Shown here in pieces: positions 44,701 to 56,700 of a stretch of 64,000 bases of DNA. The position numbers were made by a program, and so were the translations under genes. Source of the stretch: Anisus vortex (taxonomy: Eukaryota; Mollusca; Gastropoda; Planorbidae); assembly GCA_949126835.1 (NCBI GenBank), contig OX421502.1:32965227-33029226 (forward strand), read 5' to 3'. Below the pieces are notes generated by a model, which was not told the DNA's origin, made no database searches, and saw nothing but the letters and a program-made list of their open reading frames with translations. The number at the start of each line of letters is the position of its first letter. Positions within the stretch are counted from its first letter, which is position 1.

Positions 44701-47700
44701 TTGTATTGTCATTCTTAAGATCTTGGGTGGTTTATTGAAAGAAGGTTGTATTGGCATTCTTAAGATCTGGGGTGATTTATTGAAAGAAGGTTGTAAAAAT
44801 ACACAATCTGTTTTGTTTGTTATTGATGTGTTCTGTTTGCTGGTTATTGATGTGTTTTGTTTGTTGGCTATTGATGTGTTCTGTTTGTTGGCTAATGATG
44901 CGTTCTGTTTGTTTGTTATTGATGTGTTCTGTTTATTCATTATTGATGTGTTCTGTTTTTTGAATAGCTCAGCCACAGATTTCTCATGCAACGGCCAGAA
45001 TTTGTAAACATTCCAGAAAAACTGCTTGAAGGTGAAAATATTTTGTTTCCAAATAATAACAATTGATCAATAAAGAATGTGTGTCTCATCTTTATAAAGA
45101 ACTCTTTTAATTGTTAAAAAAAACAACACTTTATATTTAACTTGACATAATAGTTCATTGATTTGTATGTTTTAATTTTCTTTACTCTGTTTTATATAAT
45201 ACCTGATTTAATTGTTACTAACTCACTATTCACTAAGATGGTTTCTATGCGCAGTACTATCCCTATAGTTCAAAATAATTCATGTTTGGTTGGTTCGGAT
45301 ATTTTGTCCCAACTATTGTCAGGTAACCAGCTCTGATGTTACAATACACTACTGTACCCATGGGTCTCAAAGTGGCGTAGTGTGTAAACCACCAGTACTT
45401 TTCTCTAGGAAACACCGGCGGGCTAACGCATGGGGGACAGCCCCCGCAGCATGTCCGAGATCCATTGCACTGCCGAGAGGCCACGGGGTCTCGGTTGGGA
45501 GGAAGCAATGGATGCTGCAACCCAGTCTCACGACCCACCCGGTGCCTGGATGTTTGTGCCTATAGTACAGGATTTGTGCTACCGGGTGACAATGCAGATA
45601 TATGGGCGAGCCACCACGATAATGATCCTTAGGGGAACCGCAGCGAACGGTCGCTGGCCTGCGGAAACCTTCCCTTTTACATGGCATGCCATACCTTTGG
45701 TGTGCCGCGGGGTGGCTGGAGCCCGGACAGAGTTAAACTCAATTCTAATGCGTTACGCCCCGGAGTAAGAGCTTCGGCTTTGGGTTTTTGAGACTTATAG
45801 TATGATGTTACAATACATACTTTAGTTTTATACTGATACCAAGACAACATTTTGTATTTATTCCTTTATATCATTTTTTAAAATTTTGGGAGTTTCCGAC
45901 TGTACAGACTTTCATATAATTGCATTCTGTTTCATTCTATTATATTTTGTATAGATATCAAGGATCCTCACACTATGAGAGAAAAGTCTCAGTCTGTTGA
46001 TGATATCTCCATGGAGCCTGAAGACTACCAGGCTATCTCCAGTAAAGAAGAATCAGATCTTGAGCTCCTAATGTCGGAATGTCAGGTTGCCATCAGTAAT
46101 GCTGAAGTCTTCACAGAGCAGTTGTCTAAACAGTTATCTGTCCTGGATGGGGTAAAAATGACATTTTAAGCAAATTGTTACTTGTAAGCATTTAGAATTA
46201 GTTTAAAAACAAATGTTTCATAGATTTAACATTTTGTTTATTTATCGCTGTCTGTTGAGATGAAGAATGTTTGAGAATGTATTTCACTATCAGGCCAACA
46301 TTCATTCCATTATGGGCTCGGAAGATCAAGTTCTCAACTTGATGCGTTTGTTGGATGATGGGATTAAAGAAGCTGAGCAGATTGAGGAAAAGTTGGATTC
46401 TTATGATAAAATTTTGGCTGTAAGTATTAAAAGGGTGAAAGTGGCGGGCTGTCAGTTTTCAAATTTTTTTTCTCATCTTGTTCTTGAGTCAGTTTATTCA
46501 GAGAAAACAATCTTGTCTTCAATGAAAATTGGTTTATAACAATTATAATAATGTTTTTTTTTGTGTTTAAAGTATAAATTAGCATTTTAGTACATTAAAC
46601 TGAAGAATCAATATGTGTTCATAGATGCATATTTATTATTTACTAATTTTGCCTACATCGCAGTACAGTTTTTGTAGAATATAACAATAAGTGTATTTGT
46701 TACATGTTTAAAGGGATTGGTGTTGATTAGACACTTCTACTGAAATTCTGTTGTAAATCATTCAATTCTCAAATGTATTCAAAACAACAAAATACATCAC
46801 ACAGGTGATTAGTGATTTTTTTTCTGAGAAAGTTTTTTTCTCTCTTGTAAGATGGACTTTTAAAAATTTGTCTTTAACACCAACCAATTTTGAACCAAAG
46901 AAAAGTAATACATAGGACTTTTGTTGTATTTTTGTCTTAGAATGTGAAAGAGCAGATGGAAGTAATGAGAGAGAAAGATTCCTTAATGACAGTCAGAAAT
47001 AGAAATCATCAAAGATTACTGGAAGAATTACAGAATCTCGTGGCAAGTTTTTTTTTCTTCTTTAAAAAAATAAAATAAAACCCAAACCAGAGACAAAAGA
47101 ACTTTGTGTTATTATTTAAAGCTTTACAAATTGTCTCCCATGTTTCTGCAAGTTGTAAACAAAGCATAGGTCTAGCACAGTATGGATGTTCAAGTTTCTG
47201 AAGAAACTCTTCCTCGCCCTCAGACCTGGTCAACATTCCTATATAGCAGTGGTTCCCAAACTTTTTTAGGCCGCGACACCTTAATACACCTTCTAATACT
47301 GTGGCGACCCCCAGAAATAACATTAATTTCTTTCGCTACTTTATATACCGTTATATATAAGTTTTCCGATGGTCTTTGGCGACCCCCGTGAAATGGTTGT
47401 TCGACCCCCAAGTGGGTCGCGACCCACAGTTTGGGAACCGCAGCTATATAGTGTCTGATGCTAGTTTAATTTGCAGAAGCTATTAGATTTGATACTGATA
47501 CGTTTTGCTCACACACACAGGCACACCAACACTTGGGATTGACCTCACACATTGTTTTTGTGTGCACTTCCTTTGGAATTAAAATTTTTACAAGGTCCTC
47601 ATTAAAATGTACACAGCCAATACACAGACTGCCCATAATCTCAAGACTTATATGTATGTTAAGTTCAAACAATAGAGTATGTCAACATTTGCACTCTGAG

Positions 47701-50700
47701 AGTATAATTTTATTACCCGTTCATAGTGTTCAGAAAGTTTTTTTCATGTTTTTATGAAATTTTTTGTTACATTTTAATCCAAGAAGTTAAAAAAATTTTT
47801 TTTTTTTAAGATGATTTTTCCCAATACACAGGAAATTTGCATCTTTACATTGTTTTTTGAGGTAAACATTTGTTCAAGTTTGTGTTCATTGCATTCAACT
47901 ATTGTTTACCTTTATAATTTAGAACCAACTTGACCTTGACCTTACTCACTTTCAAGCACTAATGGAGGGTGACCTCTCCACTGCAACAAAAATATCAGAG
48001 TGCACAGTAGCAGCGCAAGCCCTGCACCGGTGCATGAACGCCAACATTCACCCATGTAAGGAGAAGGGCAAGCAATGATTAGATTTGAAAATAATATGAA
48101 AACATTTTTATCTTTTAGGTAAAATACTCACAATTCATATAATTATATATGTATAGAATCTAACAGTTCTATGATGTCGGTTGTTGTTTTTGTTCCATAC
48201 AGCTTTGTTACGCATGGGAGCTGTGGAAGAACAACAGAAGAGGTTCAAGAAAATCTCTGCCAACTTTTCTAAAACACTCGTACACCATTTGAACAATTTG
48301 TTTATTCAAGAGGTAAGGTGACCTAAAAAACTAATCAAATTTTTTTTCTGAAGTGTGATCTACTTCCTGCTATTTCACCAACAGATGGCGCTAGTTCCAC
48401 TCTCAGTTTACCACAGAGACAATAACCGCTGTTGTTGTTTTCACTGACACATACAAAAAAACAATGTTAGCATTTCACATTTATTTGCTGTGTATAATTC
48501 TTTTTAAAAACAGATTGAGATTTTGAAATCGCCACGAATGGATGAACCAAGTGTATGTTTTTAAGTGTTTTTTTATAAATTATTAATTCCTATCAATTTT
48601 GATATAACCGCTTTTGTGCTTTCCAGGGGTCGAGAAGAAGAATATTGTATTAACAGCATGTGTTTAGTTTGACCTGGGAAGGGGATCTGTTCAAGTTATT
48701 ATCGCTAAAGTTAAAAAAACAAAAACCATTTTTCTTAGGTATAACAGTGAAGCAACAAAACTAGTCCAGTTCCCTTATATAACAAAAGAAGACAAGTATT
48801 TACTAACAGTCTAATTTTGGTGGGTCCAACTAAGGTCTTGTTTAATAACTCTTAATTGGTTTATTGTTAATTGTCTACCATTTCTAGCTGAAAAAAGAAA
48901 GTGGCAAGTGATAAAATTATATGTATTTATATATATAATTAACTTTTGGAAAAGCATTCTTTAATGAAAAACACAAGTATTTCTTTTTTTTTGTTTCTTT
49001 CTTAATTGGGAGTTATGTAAAATTTGTTTGAAAAGCAAAAAACCGGTCAAAATGTTTTTAAGTAACAACAAGTTGTTTAATACACATTTAATTGTTCGAT
49101 AACCAATTCTCTTCATATTTGCATGATGGTACTTAATGATATTTTAGATGTCTTGCGATACTAGTGCTGTCACTGCCCTAGCCATCACCTGTGCTCGACT
49201 CTTTAGGGCTGCATAATAGTAGACCCTGTAAATTCCACAGTCTTCTTTAGGTCCTTTGACCTGCCCCACAACTTGCCTTTACACGTCTGCTTTGTTTTTG
49301 GCAATCTTTCTGTCTCAGTGAGTTGCAGCGAGGCAATCGGTTTCTGTCTCAGTGAGTTGCAGCGAGGCAATCGGTTTCTGTCTCAGTGCGTTGCAGCGAG
49401 GCAATCGGTTTCTGTCTCAGTTTGTTGTTTCGAGGCAATCAGTTTCTGACTCAGTGTGTTGTAGCGAGGCAATCAGTTTCTGTCTCAGTGTGTTGTAGCG
49501 AGGCAATCGGTTTCTGTCTCAGTGTGTTGCAGCAAGGACAGTGTAAGTGTAAAGTTTCTGGCCGTAAGTCTCATTTCTCTGATGCTAGATACCTCTTGGA
49601 ATTCAGATTTGCTCTTGATGGTCCCTATATTCCCTAGCTTCAGAGATCTTTCATATCTTCCGCAGACTGCCATTGATTTATGAGCTTCTCCGTCCCTCTG
49701 TTATCTAAATTCCATCTCTTTATGGAAATGTTGCATGTTGGTGCTGGCTCTTTTTTTTTTTAAAGCTTTTAAAGAGTTTTTTTTCCTAACTGAAAGTTCA
49801 TAATGTATGTTTTATAAACATGTTTTACAATAATTTCATAATTTACAAATAACCTCACAGTTGACCCAGATACCAAGCAATATTATTTCTATATCAACTG
49901 ATACCAATTTCTATAATCAGTGATATGCACTTCTCAATCAAGTCCACTACTATATATTGTGATGCCCACTATTTTAACCTGTTTTTCCCACCTCTATATT
50001 GAACATTTCTTGTATATATATATATATCCGATTATAGTGATACTTTTATTGATACCCACCACTATACTACATACCATGTTTTTTACTTCTGTATTCTATT
50101 ATAGTTCCAGCCATACCCACTTTTATACCCCATGATATTTGTTTGTATCCTCTAAAGACCACTGTAAGCTCGGGTTTCTTTTTTAGTTTTACGACTAGGT
50201 CACAAGAATTCAGTAATAGAAGTATGACTTTTTGATTTGTAAATGTAATATTTTGAGCTGTGAAGTTTAATTCAAATTATACCCCCCCCCCAAAAAAAAT
50301 GTAGGACCTTTCTAAATAAGAGATGATTCCAATGATTCCAATGAGGCTTATTTGTAAATGTGTCAGTTGTTTTGGTTTTGTACTATGAAGTTATGCTCGA
50401 GCAGAGATTTGTATTTTCTTCCCTCCCAAAGGGAAATGAGATAGGCACATTAAACAGAAATGCTTATGACAACAGACTTCCTCACCACGACAGACTCCAT
50501 TCTACACTAGTCCAGTTTGCAGACCTGATGTTGTGGCTTAAAAGTTGCAATGAATCCGTTTTCCAAGAGCTCTCAAATGTAAGCACAGTTATTGTCTTGT
50601 ACACAGACCCTGGTCACTGATTCTGCTGTAATACAACTAAGCTGCACGTTAACAAAATAGGTTGTGTTTAACTGCTAAGGGGCAAGGATAAAATGTCATA

Positions 50701-53700
50701 TATTTTATTAAGTACACTGGGCAGGCTGGGTTAAACACACACTGGGCCCAGTGGGGCAAAGTTTGAGGACCCCTGCATTCATATAGTCATATAAACTGTA
50801 CAGTGATTCCGGATTTCTAACTTAAACACACAAATATGAAATGTGAAAAATTTTTTGTCAATATTTTTTTTAGTGTTAAAAGAAAGTTGACAAAAAAGAT
50901 CCTTAAACTTTAAAAAAAAATTTAAGGAAATATTTTATGTCACACTTAGACATTTGAAACATTATTTGCTTTAATCATAAAACTTTTAATGGGAAGCATT
51001 GAGTTTTGCGTACAAAAACATTTTTGGATTGATTGAATGAAATGTGGGTCTTTAACCATAGTTTAAGAAAAAAGAAGTACATATAAGTTAAAACTAATAT
51101 TTTTTATGTGGCATTGAATGGATATATACATGTTTACAACTATCTTCTAAAGGTGTACACCAAAAGTATAAGCAAAGTGTACAGCAAGGAGATTGCAGAG
51201 TTCCTAGAGAACTGCAAGCAGAAATTAATGAGTGCCAAAGAAATCAAGACTAAGCATGGTATGTTGTGGCTTTGTTATAACTTATAAGTTTTACAGACGT
51301 TCCGTCTAGTTAGAAGATTATTACGTCCACTAGGCCCAAAACTCCTGCAGGGCGGCAGGGATCTGTCGGCCTCAAGGATAGAACCCGTGACGTGTCAGTG
51401 AACTAGCCAAAGGACAAGCGGGCCTCTCCTGTTCCACCTGTACTTATCTTTTCAAGTGTTTCGTTTTCCTTTGTGAATTCAAGAAAATGGGCATCTTTTA
51501 GGTGTTATCTTTTTATGTTTATGTTATAGTTATAGATCTGTTTATGTTATAGATATATTCATGTTATACATCTATTTATGTTCATGTTATGTTATTTTAT
51601 ACTGTTTAAAGAAATACTTCAGCTGATCACCTGTGATGGGTAAATATCAATTTTAAAACAGATGACTTTATTGAGTTGCATATGTACTATGTACTAAAGG
51701 AAATGTTTTTTATGGTATAGAAATATCTATATTTAGTTCATGAAATGATTTGTAGACAGCAAAGCTGTGCTGCTCTGTTTGAATGAATCATTGAACTCTG
51801 TCCCTTCACGAGATACCATGTAAAAGATTACATTGTTCTACCCTTGCAATGCTTATCAACATTAGAAACATTTATTGAAGTACACAAAATTTATGTGGAT
51901 TGTAATTTTTTCCTTCTAGCTGCTCTGTCTCGTCTGACAGAGTCAACAACAAGCTTGACCAAACTTGACCCCAGAGGCCGCTCTGGTTCTATTACTAGCC
52001 AGGAGTTAAAATCTAGTTCAGCCATGGACTTGACCAGCAGGGGAGCCTTTGACCAGGTAGAGACATATTTTTTCATCTCTCTACAAACAGCTCTTCAATA
52101 TTTGATGCTGTGCATTAGAAACCTAATAAGACGAAGTAGTACTAGAATAAAGTTAAGCAAAAGTATAAAAATATAGAATTGAAAAGGTAAGTCCATAATT
52201 GTGTTTTGTTTAGGTTCTTGAGCAAGTATTACAAGAGCTGGAGAAACTGTGCATTGCTGAGCAAGATTTTTGCTTCAAGTTTTTTCATCTGATTGACAAG
52301 AATGCTCCACCAGAGGAAGGAAATATGAAGGTATGTAGAGCCTCATTATCAATGTTTTCTGTCTTATTTTAGGGTGAGAAGTTTTATCTTATTTGCATGC
52401 CTGCCAATATTTTCTCTCATAAATAAATGTCCTGCTTTTCCCACCATTGTTTTAAAATTTCAAATCTTTTGAGTTCATAATGGCATTCAAAATCAATATT
52501 AAATATTCAAATAGAGAAATGATTTTATGATGCGTTGATTAAAACTACTGAACGTTTCCACCACTACAGCGCCCATGCAGCAGCCATTCAAAACTTAGAT
52601 AACTCCTCTTTTCAATGGGCACTGACTTTTTCCTTGACAATAAACTGAAGGATGCATTGTGAAATCGGTTTATAACCCTGTTCATTCTCATATTCCTCTT
52701 TTGAGTGTTTTTCAAATTGAATGTCTTTAAAATGATTGGGCTTCCAGTTCTTGTGGAGATGGTCATCATTGGCTATAGTTTTAACCCTTACAGTCCCGGG
52801 CGCGTATATAGGGGGACTGGAGGTATGCATGGTAAAGTAGGTCGGTACGGGAAGGGTTAAATTTGCATTCTGCATGCCCATACAATAATTTATGTTGAGT
52901 GCAGGCCACATGAAGATGTAGGACATGTTATTACATGTATCAAGAAAGAATAATGCAGTGTTTCCTGGGTGTAATTTTGTATTTTCTCAAGGAAAAGGAT
53001 GTTTCTTCTGGTGGAGGTGACGGTGACAGCGACGTTTGGCTTGTCAGACAGAATAACTCTTCATCTGAGTAAGTTACATTTCCTAACACTTCCTGTACAA
53101 GTGTTTCTCTTTACCTAACATTTCGTAACATGTTTTTCACTTTAAGATTAAGGGGAAGTAATTTTTCATCTTGTAGTGATTTATAACAATTGGAAGGAAA
53201 GAGTAGCTTTAGTGAATTTTTTCAATTTATTTTTGACTAATGAAAAAAAAATGTCTTAAAAATATTTTTCAACATCATCTTTGTTTATGTTGATTAATTA
53301 TTGTAAACAATAAAATAAAGTTTTGAATGAGTTAATCTTACATTTAAGCATTTTAAGATGTTACACACACTACTGTACTGGCTTAAACAAAACACTTTAA
53401 TGCAATTTAATTAACTAGCCTTTAAACTATACATGGAATATACTGCATATAGCTTCCACCCCTTGTATGCAACTATTCAAATAGAATCCAAAAGTTGTAA
53501 AATTTCTTTTCCAAAAACGTATTTGACAATGTTGACCATGACTTGCTCATTTCCCTACTGTGTTCACAAATGAAATACTTAATTAGTTACAAATTATTTG
53601 CTATTAAGTTTTGAGAAAGGAGAAAATTTTATTTTATCTATTGAAAAAGCAAAAAAAAACTAATGTTTTTGTTAATAAAATTGTATTGATTCCATTAAAT

Positions 53701-56700
53701 TGCTTCAATTAGTTTACATAATTCTATTTAATTGTACAACTAAGTAGACAAATTTAGAAAAAAATATTTCATAATATAATTTAGTTGATTGTTTTATAGA
53801 TACATTTTAGAATATTATTTTACATAAATTTATAGTTCTTTATGTCTTAGAATTTTGTTGACTTAAATTTCTGTATGACACATTTTATAGAAGAGTTTGA
53901 CATAAATTTTATACTTTGAAGAAATGTAGTTTACTTAAAGTTAAATTAATTTCATAATTTTGTTGATTTAAATTTATGTAGCTTGCATTGTATAGTTTAG
54001 TTGTTAAATTAATTCTTTTGACTTAAATGTAAATGATTTAGTGGACATAACTTCATAAATATTAGATTACTCACTTTTCTAAGCATTTAAAATATAAAGA
54101 AGCAATTTTGTTATATTTGAAAGATTATGTACAAATAATGTTTTAGCTTTTTTATTATGTTTTAACTGCTAACTCTGTTTATTATAATAACCAGGACTGA
54201 GTTAAACTAACATTTTCATTTCTTTCTTTTGTGGTTATAAATAAACTTCTTATGGAAAAAAACAACAACAACCTTTCACTTTTCATCCTTAAACCATGAC
54301 CTTCAACCCTTGCCCTCGGTTCTAGGGGAGATTTTGTAACAGAGAATCTAGGTGGAGGACTCTTACAAAAGAGGCCCACTGTCTCTTCAGAAATGTAAGT
54401 TGGTTTGCACGTCTGAGGAGGAGTGATTGCATTCTTTCAACTCAAGTGTTTGTTGTTTGTTTGTACAAGTCGTTTCAGATTCCTATGTTTACTGTGTCCC
54501 ACCTGATAGACAGACAAAGCTTGTGGTTTTTTTTATACTAGAGATAAGTAGAAAAACAACAAAATCTGTGTTTTAAAGTTTTTCCATGTACGCTGACTAA
54601 AAAATTAGTTTCAATTTTGTGTTTGTTGTCTGCGTCTCTCTTAAATGATATTTTAAACCTTAAATGGCAAGCAACTTAAAGGCTAAGAATACCTTAAAGA
54701 ATAATTATATGATAATTTAAAGTAACACAATCTTTGTTTAAAATTTTGACAAAACAAACTTGTTTGACATTTTTACTGTACAGTGTAGATAAAATAAAAT
54801 CATGATAATGTAAAGCATAGGTTCTCAACGGGGGCGTTATCGTCCCCCGGGGGGGGGGGGGGGGGCGGTGAGAAGCTTTAGGGGGGCGCTGACATTCCCG
54901 GGGGCGATTGATGGGGCGGTGAAGGGCAAGTGGGCGGTACAAATGTACCTGATATAATTTGAACACCTCAGCTATTTCAATCGATTAGTTTTTGGATGAA
55001 ATATGTAAACGCAAGTGCTGCTAAATATCTGATATCCCCCAACAGTAGGCATACATATAATTAAACTAATAAGAAATAGGAATTGCAATGAATTTTTGAT
55101 GAAGTATGGGTCAGTATTTGAACTATTTGGCAAATATGTTGTGCGGCCTGCCGGTCCTATTAGTGGCTCACTGGACTGTCACCTTAACATATGCTAATAT
55201 TAATGATATTTTGATCTCAGTTTTATTGAGATGTCCTTTAATCCATTTGCATGTTGTTCAAGAAACAACAAAGTTACCATTAAGCTGAATAGATAAGTAG
55301 TAATCAGACAAACTGGGTAGTTATTGTAATGCTTGAAAATATACATATAAATTCTTAAGTCATATAATATTCATTTAATTTTCAAATACTTTTTACAGTT
55401 TGATCATTTCAAAGTTATAAATGTAGCCATTTATTTTTTTTATAAAAGAAAAAAATATAGAAATATTAGTTCAAATGAAACGGGTTAATTATCTCCCTTT
55501 AATTAACGAATGTTTCCACATTTGATTCAATAGTGATGCCGAACATTTTCTGTTTTGTAATATAACAAATATTACTTATTATTATTTTTTCTTTATATAC
55601 GTTCAACATTATGGTATTGATAACAAGATATAATTATTAGAGGATTAAAATAATTTACGTTAAACAGTTGTAAATAAACATTTCCTGCATTAATTGTTTT
55701 GTCCATTTAAGGGGTTTATATGTTAAACATTAATAATTACTGAAATTACATGAGATGACGCTATTATATTTCCCTTATATTTCTAAATCAATAATACCAA
55801 TAAATTTGTTTTAGAATTAATTATATTTATGTTTAATTAAAATTAGGTTGGGGCGTTAAGCGGAAAAAAATTGTAAAAGGGGGCAGTGAGCCGAAAAAGG
55901 TTGAGAACCTATGATGTAAAGCATAGGTTCTCAACCTTTTTCGGCTCACTGCTCCCTTTAAAAAAATTTTTCCGCTCATCGGCCCAACTTTTTTTTACCG
56001 TCCACTCCCCCCCCCCCCACACACCTCTGGACGTTAAAGTAAAGGGTCAATATAGGTTCCTAGTGTCCTGTTGGTTATAATTAGTCAGTCAATTTTGTTA
56101 TAACAAAACAGAACTTGTTTGGTATCACTATTGAATCAAATGTGGAACAATTTTTTAATTAAAGGGAGATAATTAACCCGTTTCATTTGAGCTATTATTT
56201 CTAATGTTTCTTTTTTTTTTCTTCTATTAAAGAATAAATGGCTTACAATTTATAACTTTGAAATGATCAAACAGTAAAAAGTATTTGAAAATTACATAAA
56301 TATTATATGGCTAAAGAATTTATAAATATATTTTCAAGCATTACAATAACTACCCAGTTTGTATGATTACTACGTATCCATTCCCCATAACGATATTCAT
56401 TTTTTTTCCTCGATTTGTTAAGGCATTAAAGGACATCACAGTAAAACTGAGATCAAAATATCATTAATATTAGCAAATATTTGGGCGACAGGGATCGGTC
56501 AATGGGCAGGGGTAGATCCCGTGTCGTGTTGTTTGACAGTGCTGTGAATTAACCATAAGACAAGCTGGCCGCACACCGTACTTGTCTAATACTGACCCCT
56601 ACTTGTTGGAAAAGTCCATGCGATTCAACTATCTTATTAGTATAATAATATGTAGGCCATTGTAGGCCTTCGGTTGGGGGATATCAGATATTTAGCATCA

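Noticed and set aside
44513..45007. 164-aa frame with repeated LLKEGCI and VIDVFCLL units
   Set aside because: Translation of the 45-bp and 24-bp arrays running into EXOC1 exon 4. The real exon 4 is in another phase.
45263..45768. Overlapping 91-112 aa frames on both strands
   Set aside because: They lie in the retroposon at 45349-45802, and the sister copy at 62077 does not keep the same frames.
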